A stretch of DNA of 64,000 nt from Methylobacterium bullatum. GTDB lineage: Bacteria > Pseudomonadota > Alphaproteobacteria > Rhizobiales > Beijerinckiaceae. Location: assembly GCA_902712845.1 (NCBI GenBank), contig LR743504.1, forward strand, positions 1,338,001 through 1,402,000, in the 5' to 3' direction. The translations under genes were made by a program, and so were the position numbers. Below are positions 43,240 to 51,794 of this stretch, piece by piece. How positions within the stretch are numbered: the first letter of the stretch is position 1; the number at the start of each line of letters is the position of its first letter. The notes beneath the pieces are model-generated. The model was not told the origin of the DNA and made no database searches. It was given only the letters and a program-made list of their open reading frames with translations.

Positions 43240-44604
43240 TCAATGCGTGCCGAACAGGTGTCGGGCCAAATGCGTATGCTCCTCGCGAAGCCGGTGGGTG
43301 TCGAGGCCCACCGGGTGCCCGTCGATCACCCGCCATCGCCCGGCGACCATCACCCGGTCGGCCCGGTGCGCCCCGCACAGGACCAGCGCCGCCAATGGGT
43401 CGTGGCTGCCGGAGAAACGCAGTTCGTCCAGGGTGAACAGGGCGAGGTCGGCCTCGCGGCCTTCCTCGATCCGCCCGATGTCGCTGCGCCCGAGACAGGC
43501 GGCGGAGCCCTCGGTGGCCCAGCGCAGGGCGTCGAGATGGGTGACCTTCTCCGCGCCGTAGGTGAGGCGATTGAGCATCAGGGCGTGGCGGACGCCCTCC
43601 ATCAGGTTCGAATTGTCGTTCGAGGCCGAGCCGTCGACGCCGAGGCCGACGGGGCTGCCTGCCGCCTCGAGGTCGCAGGTCCGGCAGCAGCCGGACGCCA
43701 GGGTCATGTTCGAGGTCGGGCAGTGGCAGATTCCGACCCCCGCCTTGCCGAGGCGGGCGACCTCCGCGTCGTTGAAGTGGATGCCGTGGGCGAGCCACGC
43801 GCGCGGGCCCATCCAGCCGACCTCCTCCAAATAGTCGACCGGGCGCAGCCCGAAGGTCGACAGGCAATAGGCCTCCTCGTCGAGGGTCTCCCCGAGATGG
43901 GTGTGCAGGCGGCAATCGTGGCGCTCGGCCAGCGCCGCGCTCTCCCGCATCAGCCGCGTCGTCACGGCGAACGGCGAGCACGGCGCCAGCCCGATCTGCA
44001 CCATCGCGCCGGGCGCGGTGTCGTGGAACAGGCCGAGCACCCGTTCGCTGTCGCACAGGATGGTGTCGTCGTCCTGAACCAGGGTGTCCGGCGGCAGGCC
44101 GCCGTCCCGCACCGAGACGCTCATCGAGCCACGGGTGACGAAGGCGCGGATGCCGAGGCTCCTCGCCTCCTCGACCTGGATGTCGACGGAGGCCTCGAGC
44201 CCCTTGGGGAACAGGTAGTGGTGGTCGCCCGCCGTGGTGCAGCCCGACAGCAGGAGTTCGGTATAGGCCAGCCGGGTGGCCAGGCGGAACGCATCCGGGG
44301 TGAGCTTGTCCCAGACCGTGTAGAGCGCCTTCAGCCAGGGAAACAGCGGCTTGTTGATCGCCAGGGGATGGGCGCGCGTCAGGGTCTGGAAGAAATGGTG
44401 ATGGGTGTTGACGAGGCCGGGAATGACCACGTGGCGCGAGACGTCGAAGGTCTCGTGCACAGGCGCCGCCGGTGTCCCGCCCGACGCCACGCGCTCCACG
44501 ATGCGCGATCCCTCGACGACGATGCCGCCGGCGGATTCCGCCGCGAGGATCGCCAGCGGGTTCCTGATCCAGAGGCGGTGGGCTCCGGCGTCTCGTTCGC
44601 TCAT
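43240..44604 (-). CDS. 8-oxoguanine deaminase-like amidohydrolase (TRZ/ATZ family)
   Basis: 454 residues from ATG 44604 (GGGAG upstream). Zinc-dependent cyclic amidohydrolase: metal His-x-His in LVNTHHHFFQTLTRAHPLAI (H68, H70), then HTHLGETLDEEAYC, WLAHGIHFNDAEV and GVDGSASNDNSNLMEGVRHA with the catalytic Asp. The THHHFFQTLTRA and SNLMEG sequences fit the 8-oxoguanine / hydroxydechloroatrazine group, and I would call it 8-oxoguanine deaminase (product urate). Substrate class is inferred, although the uricase nearby agrees well. Second gene of the minus-strand operon between a Tsx-like channel and the importer ATPase. Confidence 0.85.
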   Translation of the reverse strand: MSERDAGAHRLWIRNPLAILAAESAGGIVVEGSRIVERVASGGTPAAPVHETFDVSRHVVIPGLVNTHHHFFQTLTRAHPLAINKPLFPWLKALYTVWDKLTPDAFRLATRLAYTELLLSGCTTAGDHHYLFPKGLEASVDIQVEEARSLGIRAFVTRGSMSVSVRDGGLPPDTLVQDDDTILCDSERVLGLFHDTAPGAMVQIGLAPCSPFAVTTRLMRESAALAERHDCRLHTHLGETLDEEAYCLSTFGLRPVDYLEEVGWMGPRAWLAHGIHFNDAEVARLGKAGVGICHCPTSNMTLASGCCRTCDLEAAGSPVGLGVDGSASNDNSNLMEGVRHALMLNRLTYGAEKVTHLDALRWATEGSAACLGRSDIGRIEEGREADLALFTLDELRFSGSHDPLAALVLCGAHRADRVMVAGRWRVIDGHPVGLDTHRLREEHTHLARHLFGTH

Positions 44605-44668
44605 CCTGGCTCCCGATGTCAGGCGCCCCGGAGCGGAGCACATTTCAGGCCGTTCGGGTATCCGTGCG

Positions 44669-45691
44669 TCAGAAGATGTGAAAAGCGATGCCGGCGAGGA
44701 AGCTCTTCTCTTCGTTCCCCTTGAAGTTCGCGCGATCGACGTTGCCGAACTTGTTCAGCCAGTACTGGAACCCGATAAAGGCATCGAGCTTGTTGGGCTG
44801 GTTCCAGACCAGCTTGCCGACATCGAGGACGAGGTTCGTCCGCGACAGGAACTCGACGCCCGTCCCGGGATAATAGCCGCCCGGATAGTTGAACGGGTTC
44901 CGGATGCCCTTGCCCTTCGGCGTCACGATGTTGTTGAAGCCGGCGATGCTCAGCGGAAGGTTCGGGATGAAGGTCAGGGGGAAATTGTAGACGATCTCGA
45001 ACTCGGGAACGGTGTCGAAGCTGACGTCACGATCGGGCTGAAAGTTGAAGCCGTTGCGGTTCCATTCCTTGTAGGCATGGGCGCTGATGTTGAGGAAGCC
45101 CGCCGGCACGTCCACCGAGAAGGTCAGCCCCCCGACGACGTCACGCTTCTTGGGACCGAAGGCGGTGTTCTTCGCGTTCGCATCGAAACCGAAGGAGAGC
45201 GAGACGTCCTTGACGATGCCCGGAATGGCGAAGGCCTTCGTCCCGGTGAGGGCGTTGAGGCTCAGGGTGCCGCGGTAGAGGCCGTAGGCTTCCGTGGCGC
45301 CGTAATCGTATTGCGCGAAGCCGCCCGGGACGTTGGTGCTCCCCGCCGGGTCCTGGGACGTCGATTGCAGGATGTCGATGGAGAAGAAGTTCGTGCCGTA
45401 AGCCCAGGCGTCGGCGTGGGAAATGTTGGTGATGTATTTCGGGATGTCGCGATTGCGGAAGCTGCCATCCGCGTTCTGGATCTGCACGCCCGGCTCCGCG
45501 GCCGGGAACTGGTAGCGAAAGCTGACCTGCGTATCGGAGAACAGGAAGAAGGACGGCGCTTTCACCGGTGCCGGCTCGGCGACCTTGAGCGTCTTCACCG
45601 GATCGAGATCGGCCGCGATGCTGCGTTCGATCATGCCGCATCCGATCATGCCGAGCGACAGAGCCGCGGCCGTGAACCCCCGTGCGACCAT
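44669..45691 (-). CDS. Tsx-like nucleoside-specific outer-membrane channel
   Basis: 340 residues from ATG 45691, preferred because AGGAGA lies six bases ahead. Signal peptide followed by a beta-barrel pattern: SFFLFSDTQVSFRYQFPAAE at the start and FLAGIAFHIF with a terminal Phe at the end, as expected for an outer-membrane barrel. NISHADAWAYGTNFFSIDIL and WNQPNKLDAFIGFQYWLNKF resemble Tsx/nucleoside-channel proteins. First gene of the operon that continues into the deaminase and the nucleoside importer, which fits a role in letting nucleosides or bases through the outer membrane. Divergent from the GntR gene. Confidence 0.75.
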   Translation of the reverse strand: MVARGFTAAALSLGMIGCGMIERSIAADLDPVKTLKVAEPAPVKAPSFFLFSDTQVSFRYQFPAAEPGVQIQNADGSFRNRDIPKYITNISHADAWAYGTNFFSIDILQSTSQDPAGSTNVPGGFAQYDYGATEAYGLYRGTLSLNALTGTKAFAIPGIVKDVSLSFGFDANAKNTAFGPKKRDVVGGLTFSVDVPAGFLNISAHAYKEWNRNGFNFQPDRDVSFDTVPEFEIVYNFPLTFIPNLPLSIAGFNNIVTPKGKGIRNPFNYPGGYYPGTGVEFLSRTNLVLDVGKLVWNQPNKLDAFIGFQYWLNKFGNVDRANFKGNEEKSFLAGIAFHIF

Positions 45692-45909
45692 CGTGCTTCT
45701 CCTCATTCGCAGCCTGTGAGGGAGCGTCCGCAACCGATGTGCCATGGCGGGCCACCGGCCAACCACCGATGGATGGCGTCACATAATTGCAACTGATTCC
45801 CGACGCTGGGCCGCGATGCCGTCACGTTGCGGCACGTGGGAAACTCGTCGTACTCATGGCGCGCGCATGCTGACCCTGCGCCGATCGCGTGTCGTGAACC
45901 GAGACCACA

Positions 45910-46650
45910 GTGCCTGCGTCCCCGACCCGCTCCGAAAGCCTGTCCGACAGAATCGCCGACGCCATCCTGTCGGGTGAATTCCCGCCGGGCGCCCGGCTGG
46001 ACGAACAGGTTCTGGCCACGCGCTTCGGCGTTTCGCGCACGCCGGTGCGCGATGCCCTGCGCCTCCTCAACGGCACCGGCCTGATCGACCTGCGCCCCCG
46101 CTTCGGCGCCACCGTGCGGACGATCACGCCGGATCAGCTCGACATGCTGTTCATCGCCATGGGCGAGATCGAGGCGACCTGTGCCCGCCTCGCGACCCTG
46201 AGCATGACGCCTGCGGAGCGCGCCCAGCTTCGAATGCTGCATGAGCGCATGGGCGTCCTCGCCGAGGCCGGGGACCACGACAGCTACGTCGTCGCCAACC
46301 AGGACTTTCACGGGCTCCTCTACGAGGGCGCCCACAATACGGTGGTGGACGAGATCGCCCGCAATCTGCGGCGGCGGCTGACGCCGTACCGCCGCGTCCA
46401 GTTCCAGGCACCGGGGCGCCTCGCCCGCTCGCATGCCGAGCACGGCCTCGTCGTCCGTGCCGTCCTCGCGCGGGACGCCGCCGCCGCGAATTCCGCGATG
46501 CTCGTCCACATGAGCGTCGTCGAGGACGCCTTCGAGACCCTCGACGCCGAGAGCGCCGCCGCCCGCCAAGCGGCCGGCGAACGGGCGCGGGACCGCCTGG
46601 AGCGGACGTCCGCGCCGGTTCGCGCGGGCAAGGCACGCCTGCCGCGCTGA
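45910..46650 (+). CDS. GntR-family regulator (FadR/FCD type)
   Basis: 246 residues from GTG 45910. N-terminal winged helix (about 8-72): ESLSDRIADAILSGEFPPGA, LATRFGVSRTPVRDALRLLN. Residues about 85-215 form the helical FCD ligand-binding domain with its usual metal ligands (DSYVVANQDFHGLLYEGAHN, ARSHAEHGLVVRAVLARDA). FCD regulators usually bind organic acids or related small molecules. It lies between a divergent channel gene and the plus-strand run of isochorismatase, permease and redox genes, so it may control either or both. The C-terminus is Arg/Ala-rich. Confidence 0.9.
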   Translation: MPASPTRSESLSDRIADAILSGEFPPGARLDEQVLATRFGVSRTPVRDALRLLNGTGLIDLRPRFGATVRTITPDQLDMLFIAMGEIEATCARLATLSMTPAERAQLRMLHERMGVLAEAGDHDSYVVANQDFHGLLYEGAHNTVVDEIARNLRRRLTPYRRVQFQAPGRLARSHAEHGLVVRAVLARDAAAANSAMLVHMSVVEDAFETLDAESAAARQAAGERARDRLERTSAPVRAGKARLPR

Positions 46651-46717
46651 AGACATCGATCCCCTTGGGGCGTGCATAGAAGCTCGCCAGGACGAGGCGA
46701 ATCTTCGGGCATCGAAG

Positions 46718-46756
46718 TGTATGGTTTGGGCAAGGGTTTCCCCATCCTTGCATACA
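46718..46756 (+). promoter_or_regulatory. inverted half-sites before the isochorismatase-like gene
   Basis: TGTATG (46718-46723) and its complement CATACA (46751-46756) lie 27 bases apart, 46 bases before the next start. TGTAT-like half-sites are common in FadR-type GntR operators, but the spacing is long; tentative. Confidence 0.25.
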
Positions 46757-46801
46757 TGATGAGGAGCAGTCAGCCCGATTCGCGATTGCGCGAGGCCTCT
46801 C

Positions 46802-47476
46802 ATGCCCAACCTCCTCGACGCCCAGCCGTCCCCGCTCCCCTTCGATGCGTCGAGCACCGCCCTTCTCATCATCGACATGCAGCGCGACTTCCTCGAGCCC
46901 GGCGGCTTCGGGGAGAGCCTCGGCAACGACGTCTCGCTCCTCGCCTCCGCCGTGCCGCCGACGAGGGCCCTCCTCGACGCGGCCCGCGCGTCCGGGCTCC
47001 TGGTCGTGCATACACGGGAGGGCCACCGGCCGGACCTCTCCGATGCGCCGCCGGCCAAGCTTGAGCGGGGCGAGCCCACGGCGCGGATCGGTCAGCCCGG
47101 ACCGATGGGCCGGATCCTGATCCGGGGCGAACCCGGTCACGACATCATTCCCGCGCTGGCGCCGCGGGAGGGCGAGCCGGTGATCGACAAGCCCGGCAAG
47201 GGCGCCTTCTACGCCACCGACCTCGCCGACGTGCTCGCGGCCCGCAGCATCGCGACCCTTCTCGTCTGCGGCGTGACCACCGAGGTCTGCGTGCACACGA
47301 CGGTGCGCGAGGCCAACGACCGCGGCTATCGCTGCGTCGTCGTCGCCGATGCCTGCGGTTCGTACATCCCCGAGTTCCACGCCGCCGGCCTCGCGATGAT
47401 CAAGGCGCAGGGCGGCATCTTCGGCTGGGTCTCGGATTCGGACAGCGTCATCGCTGCCCTCGGCCGGGACGGCTGA
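46802..47476 (+). CDS. isochorismatase-fold cysteine hydrolase (biuret/ureidoacrylate hydrolase-like)
   Basis: 224 residues with the cysteine-hydrolase triad D25 ([15 protein letters not shown]), K133 ([13 protein letters not shown]) and C163 ([20 protein letters not shown]), plus the cis-peptide region before Cys. In this fold such enzymes split C-N bonds of amides: biuret hydrolase, ureidoacrylate (RutB) and peroxyureidoacrylate hydrolases, N-carbamoylsarcosine amidohydrolase. Substrate not readable by eye; a small ureido or amide compound is likely in view of the permease that follows. Starts at ATG 46802 with GAGG upstream. 40 bases before the permease gene. Confidence 0.88.
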   Translation: MPNLLDAQPSPLPFDASSTALLIIDMQRDFLEPGGFGESLGNDVSLLASAVPPTRALLDAARASGLLVVHTREGHRPDLSDAPPAKLERGEPTARIGQPGPMGRILIRGEPGHDIIPALAPREGEPVIDKPGKGAFYATDLADVLAARSIATLLVCGVTTEVCVHTTVREANDRGYRCVVVADACGSYIPEFHAAGLAMIKAQGGIFGWVSDSDSVIAALGRDG

Positions 47477-47516
47477 ACCCCTTTTCCCCGGCGCGGCACC
47501 TTCGCCCCGCCTTGGC

Positions 47517-49124
47517 ATGATGGAGGGCATGATGGCGAGCGGCATGACGAACACGGCCGGCGCATCCCGCCGCCCGGCCCTCTGGGTGCCCGGCGACTGG
47601 AACGCGTTCTTCGGTTTCGGCACCAACATCCTCGTCAACATGCTGGTGCTCACCGGCCTGCTGCGCTTCGTCCTCGGCATGCCCGACGCGATCACCTTCG
47701 GGCGCATCCTGCCCGCCGTCGGCCTAATGCTCTTCCTCTCCACCGCCTATTACGGCTGGCTCGGCTACCGGCTCGCCAAGGCCACCGGCCGCGACGACGT
47801 CTGCGCACTGCCCTCCGGCATCAGCGTGCCGCACATGTTCATCGTGGTCTTCGTGATCATGCTGCCGATCAAGCTCTCCACCGGCGATCCGGTGAAGGCC
47901 TGGGAGGCGGGGCTCGCCTGGGTGTTCATCCAGAGTTTCATGCTGATGATCGGCGGGTTCATCGCCCCCGTCATCCGGCGCATCACGCCGCGCGCGGCGC
48001 TCCTCGGGACCCTCGCCGGCGTCTCCGTCACCTTCATCGCCATGCGCCCGGCGCTGGAACTGATCCAGACCCCGGTGATCGGCGTCGTCGCCTTCGCCAT
48101 CATCCTGCTCGCGTGGTTCGGCGGCGTGCGCTATCCGGGCCGGCTTCCGGCCGGTCTCGTGGCCATCCTGTTCGGCATGGCCGTCGCCTGGGGCGCCAAG
48201 CTGGTCGGGATCGACATCGGCGGGGTCAGCGGCCCCGGCCTGACGAGCGCGCTCTCCGGCATCGGATTCTCGGTGCCGCTGCCGGCCATCGGCCACGTCT
48301 TCGGGGGCTTCGAGTTCATCGGGATCATCCTGGTGACGGCGATCCCCTTCGGCATCTACGACCTCGTGGAGGCCATGGACAACGTCGAGAGTGCGGAAGT
48401 GGCGGGCGACGCCTACCCGACCACGCGGGTGCTCACCGCCGACGGGATCGTCAGCCTGATCGGGTGCCTCATGGGCAACCCGTTCATCAACGCCGTCTAT
48501 ATCGGCCATCCCGGCTGGAAGGCGATGGGCGGGCGGATCGGCTATTCCTTCGCCACCGGCATCGTCGTTCTGCTGCTCGCCTGGCTGAACCTGATCTCGC
48601 TGATCTCCAGCGTGGTGCCGATCGTCGCGATCTCGCCGATCCTGCTCTATATCGGCATGCTGATCGGGGCGCAGGCCTTCCAGGAGACGCCGCATTCGCA
48701 CGCGCCCGCCATCGTTCTGGCCTTCGCGCCGCATCTCGCGGCCTGGGCCAAGACGCTGATCGACGGGGCGCTGGGGGCGGCGGGCACCAGCGCCGCCGTC
48801 GTGGGCATGGACAAGCTCGGGCAGGTCGGCGTGCTCTATCACGGCCTCGCCGTGCTCGGCGAAGGCGCGATCCTCGGCGGGCTGATCCTCGGCGCCATCG
48901 CGACCTTCATCATCGAGCGCGACTTCCCGAGGGCCTCGGCCTTCGCGGCGGCCGGGGGCGTCATGACCTTCTTCGGCTTCATGCACGGCCCCGCCGTGGG
49001 CTTCGCGGTGACCCCGACCCTGGCCCTCGCCTACATGCTGGTGGCCGGCCTGCTCTTCGCGGCGGCCCGGGGCGCGGTCCCGGTCCCGGCGATGGCGCCG
49101 ACCGGGCACGCGCCGGCGGAATAG
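47517..49124 (+). CDS. NCS2/AzgA-like permease
   Basis: 535 residues with about 12-13 TM segments, of the xanthine/uracil/vitamin C permease superfamily but of a different branch from the permease at 35 kb: WVPGDWNAFFGFGTNILVNM at the start, ALPSGISVPHMFIVVFVIML, IPFGIYDLVEAMDNVESAEV, and GCLMGNPFINAVYIGHPGWK. The DLVEAMDNVESA segment holds the acidic residues expected in the substrate site (TM8). Start could be ATG 47517 or the later ATG 47532 with GGAGGG in front. Substrate unknown; the hydrolase upstream suggests an N-rich heterocycle or ureide. Confidence 0.83.
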   Translation: MMEGMMASGMTNTAGASRRPALWVPGDWNAFFGFGTNILVNMLVLTGLLRFVLGMPDAITFGRILPAVGLMLFLSTAYYGWLGYRLAKATGRDDVCALPSGISVPHMFIVVFVIMLPIKLSTGDPVKAWEAGLAWVFIQSFMLMIGGFIAPVIRRITPRAALLGTLAGVSVTFIAMRPALELIQTPVIGVVAFAIILLAWFGGVRYPGRLPAGLVAILFGMAVAWGAKLVGIDIGGVSGPGLTSALSGIGFSVPLPAIGHVFGGFEFIGIILVTAIPFGIYDLVEAMDNVESAEVAGDAYPTTRVLTADGIVSLIGCLMGNPFINAVYIGHPGWKAMGGRIGYSFATGIVVLLLAWLNLISLISSVVPIVAISPILLYIGMLIGAQAFQETPHSHAPAIVLAFAPHLAAWAKTLIDGALGAAGTSAAVVGMDKLGQVGVLYHGLAVLGEGAILGGLILGAIATFIIERDFPRASAFAAAGGVMTFFGFMHGPAVGFAVTPTLALAYMLVAGLLFAAARGAVPVPAMAPTGHAPAE

Positions 49125-49336
49125 GGCGTCCGCCCGCCCTCCTCCGTCCGAGGGCGACGATGTTCACACATCTCGCGGGCAGCGCGGGTCCCCTCTCCTG
49201 GAAGGAGAGGGAGCCCGCGTCGCGTCTCGGGTCTAACCCTCTTGAAGAAAGCCATCGGCCTTCGGTTCGGCAAGTAATTGCTGTCCCGGCGCGTGCGCCT
49301 CCTGTCCAATGCCCTCCAGTCCGATGGACCCCTGGA

Positions 49337-49696
49337 ATGGACAGCGACGTGATCCCGATCCCCGCCTCTCCGCCGATCGATCCCGAGGCCATCCCGGAGG
49401 AGGCCGCTCTCTCGCGCGACAAGCGCAGCCTGCGCCTCACCTGGCATGACGGCACGCGGGCCGTGCTCTCGGCGGCGACCCTGCGCCTGCGCTGCCGCTG
49501 CGGCTGGTGCACCCGCGACCGCCTGCAGGACCGCTTTCCGGCGGTGGACCGGGACATCGCCCTCACGCGCATCGAGCCCATGGGCGGCTTTGCGGTTCAC
49601 CTCGCCTTCTCGGACGACCATGCGCGCGGAATCTACCCGTGGGCCTACCTGCGCGAGCTCGCGCGCGGGGCGGACGAGCCCGCCCGCGCCGCCTGA
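49337..49696 (+). CDS. DUF971 (GBBH-like N-terminal domain) protein
   Basis: 119 residues from ATG 49337. DUF971 core: LRLTWHDGTRAVLSAATLRL, then CRCGWC, then IEPMGGFAVHLAFSDDHARG, then IYPWAYLREL. This domain also forms the zinc-binding N-terminus of gamma-butyrobetaine hydroxylase; as a stand-alone protein it is often found beside Fe-S cluster carriers of the Mrp/ApbC type, so a link to Fe-S or redox proteins is plausible. Here it precedes an AprA-like flavoprotein and a two-cluster ferredoxin by 82 bases, on the same strand. Confidence 0.88.
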   Translation: MDSDVIPIPASPPIDPEAIPEEAALSRDKRSLRLTWHDGTRAVLSAATLRLRCRCGWCTRDRLQDRFPAVDRDIALTRIEPMGGFAVHLAFSDDHARGIYPWAYLRELARGADEPARAA

Positions 49697-49778
49697 TCCG
49701 CGCCGCACCCCTTCTCTCATCGCACCATCTGCACGCGTGCCGCGCCTTGCGGTCGCGCTCGGGAACCGAAAGACCGCC

Positions 49779-51524
49779 ATGGCCGCGAGCGCCCACAGAA
49801 TCGAGATCATCGAGACGGACATCCTCGTCATCGGCGGCGGCACCGGCGGTCCGATGGCGGCGATCAAGGCCAAAGAGGCCGATCCGTCCCTGCGCGTCAT
49901 GGTGATGGAAAAGGCCAACGTGAAGCGCTCGGGCGCCATCAGCATGGGCATGGACGGGCTGAACAACGCCGTCGTGCCCGGCTACGCCACGCCCGAGCAA
50001 TACGTGAAGGAGATCACCGTCGCCAATGACGGCATCGTCAACCAGGCGGCGGTGATGGCCTATGCGCGGGGCTCGTTCCCGATGATCCAGTATCTTGACA
50101 AGCTCGGGGTCAAGTTCGAGAAGGACGGGTCCGGCGAATACAACATGCGCAAGGTCCACCATCTGGGGACCTACGTGCTGCCCATGCCGGAGGGGCACAA
50201 CGTCAAGAAGGTGCTCTACCGGCAGCTGCGCCGGCTCCAAGTGGCGGTGACCAACCGCTATATGGCGACGCGGCTGCTCAAGGGGCCGGACGGGCGCATC
50301 GCCGGCGCCATCGGCGTCAACACCCGCACCTCCGAATTCCTCGTGGTGAAGGCCAAGTCCGTGGTTCTGGCCTGCGGCGCGGCCGGGCGCCTCGGCCTGC
50401 CGGCCTCGGGCTACCTGTTCGGCACCTACGAGAACCCGGCCAATTGCGGCGACGGCTACGCCATGGCCTATCACGCCGGCGCGCAGCTCGCGAACCTCGA
50501 ATGCTACCAGATCAACCCCCTCATCAAGGATTACAACGGCCCGTCCTGCGCCTATGTCACCGGCCCGTTCGGCGGATACACCGCGAACAATCGCGGTGAG
50601 CGCTTCATCGAGTGCGATTACTGGTCGGGCCAGATGATGCTCGAATTCTGGCGCGAGCTTCAGAGCGGCAACGGCCCGGTTTTCCTCAAGATGGACCACC
50701 TGCGCGAGGAGACGATCTCCGAGATCGAGACGATCCTCCATACCAACGAGCGGCCCTCGCGCGGGCGCTTCCACGACCGGCGCGGCACCGATTACCGCCA
50801 CCGCCCCGTGGAGATGCACATCTCGGAGATCGGGTTCTGCTCGGGCCATTCGGCTTCCGGGGTCTGGGTCGACGAGCACGCCCGCACCACCGTTCCGGGC
50901 CTCTACGCCGTCGGCGACATGGCGGGCGTGCCGCACAACTACATGCTCGGCGCCTTCGTCAACGGCGGCATCGCCGGCGCGGACGCGGCGGCCTACTGCG
51001 CCTCGACTCCGCTCGGCCCCTACGACCAGGGCGACATCGAAGCCGAGACGGCGCGCGTCCTGGCGCCGACCCTGCGCAGTGACGGCCTCACCCCGCACGA
51101 GATGGAGTTCAAGACCCGCCGCCTCGTCAACGATTACCTCGACCCGCCCAAGGTGACGGCCAAGATGCAGCTCGGCCAGCGGCGCTTCGCCGAGATCCGC
51201 GAAGATCTCGACCTCCTCGTCGCCCGCGATCCGCACGAACTGCACCGGGCGCTGGAGATGCAGTCGATCCTCGACTGCGCCGACATGGCGGCGGCCGCTT
51301 CGCTCTACCGAACCGAGAGCCGCTGGGGCTTCTATCACCTGCGCGTCGATCACCCCGAGACCGACGACGTCAACTGGAACTGCCACACCGTGCTGTTCAA
51401 GGACGATCGGGGCCGCATGGCGCACGCCAAGCGCGAGGTCGATCCGTACATCGTTCCCGTCGCGGCCGAGGACATGTCCGCCTACCACCGGCTCCGCATC
51501 AAGACGCCGCAAGCGGCCGAGTGA
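49779..51524 (+). CDS. AprA-like FAD-dependent oxidoreductase (fumarate reductase superfamily)
   Basis: 581 residues. FAD-binding N-terminus TDILVIGGGTGGPMAAIKAK (GxGxxG type, residues about 13-32). The body follows adenylylsulfate reductase alpha (AprA) more than succinate dehydrogenase: KRSGAISMGMDGLNNAVVPG, SEIGFCSGHSASGVWVDEHA (about 347-366), GLYAVGDMAGVPHNYMLGAF, and late ESRWGFYHLRVDHPETDD. No His-linked FAD motif of SdhA is seen. AprA reduces APS to sulfite, but no sulfate-activation or sulfur-oxidation gene is near, so the substrate is open. ATG 49779 fits the family start. A small AprB-like ferredoxin follows after 25 bases. Confidence 0.85.
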   Translation: MAASAHRIEIIETDILVIGGGTGGPMAAIKAKEADPSLRVMVMEKANVKRSGAISMGMDGLNNAVVPGYATPEQYVKEITVANDGIVNQAAVMAYARGSFPMIQYLDKLGVKFEKDGSGEYNMRKVHHLGTYVLPMPEGHNVKKVLYRQLRRLQVAVTNRYMATRLLKGPDGRIAGAIGVNTRTSEFLVVKAKSVVLACGAAGRLGLPASGYLFGTYENPANCGDGYAMAYHAGAQLANLECYQINPLIKDYNGPSCAYVTGPFGGYTANNRGERFIECDYWSGQMMLEFWRELQSGNGPVFLKMDHLREETISEIETILHTNERPSRGRFHDRRGTDYRHRPVEMHISEIGFCSGHSASGVWVDEHARTTVPGLYAVGDMAGVPHNYMLGAFVNGGIAGADAAAYCASTPLGPYDQGDIEAETARVLAPTLRSDGLTPHEMEFKTRRLVNDYLDPPKVTAKMQLGQRRFAEIREDLDLLVARDPHELHRALEMQSILDCADMAAAASLYRTESRWGFYHLRVDHPETDDVNWNCHTVLFKDDRGRMAHAKREVDPYIVPVAAEDMSAYHRLRIKTPQAAE

Positions 51525-51549
51525 CCGTCACGCGATCCCGGAGACAACC

Positions 51550-51783
51550 ATGCCGATCATCACCCAATCCTCCAGCGCTGCCGTCGTCGTCGACGATTCC
51601 AAGTGCATCGCCGAAAAAGGCTGCCGCGTCTGCGTCGACGTCTGTCCCCTCGACATCCTCGCCATCGACGAAGTGCGCCAGAAAGCTTACATGAAGTACG
51701 ACGAATGCTGGTATTGCATGCCCTGCGAGGTCGATTGCCCGACCAATGCGGTGAAGGTCAACATCCCTTACCTTCTGCGCTGA
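51550..51783 (+). CDS. AprB-like ferredoxin, two [4Fe-4S] clusters
   Basis: 77 residues. Eight cysteines: C19, C25, C28, C32 (followed by P33) and C53, C56, C59, C63 (followed by P64), ligating two [4Fe-4S] clusters. SKCIAEKGCRVCVDVCPLDI and YDECWYCMPCEVDCPTNAV follow AprB, including the YMKYDECWYCMPC segment that wires to the flavoprotein. Known AprB has a long C-terminal tail that wraps AprA; here the protein ends right after the second cluster (VNIPYLLR). It is presumably the electron partner of the upstream flavoprotein. Confidence 0.88.
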   Translation: MPIITQSSSAAVVVDDSKCIAEKGCRVCVDVCPLDILAIDEVRQKAYMKYDECWYCMPCEVDCPTNAVKVNIPYLLR

Positions 51784-51794
51784 GGCCTTCGACC

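Noticed and set aside
41636..44641. 1001-codon frame that would fuse a long N-terminus to the importer ATPase
   Set aside because: The first half is a frame-shifted reading of the deaminase gene; the ATPase starts at 43237.
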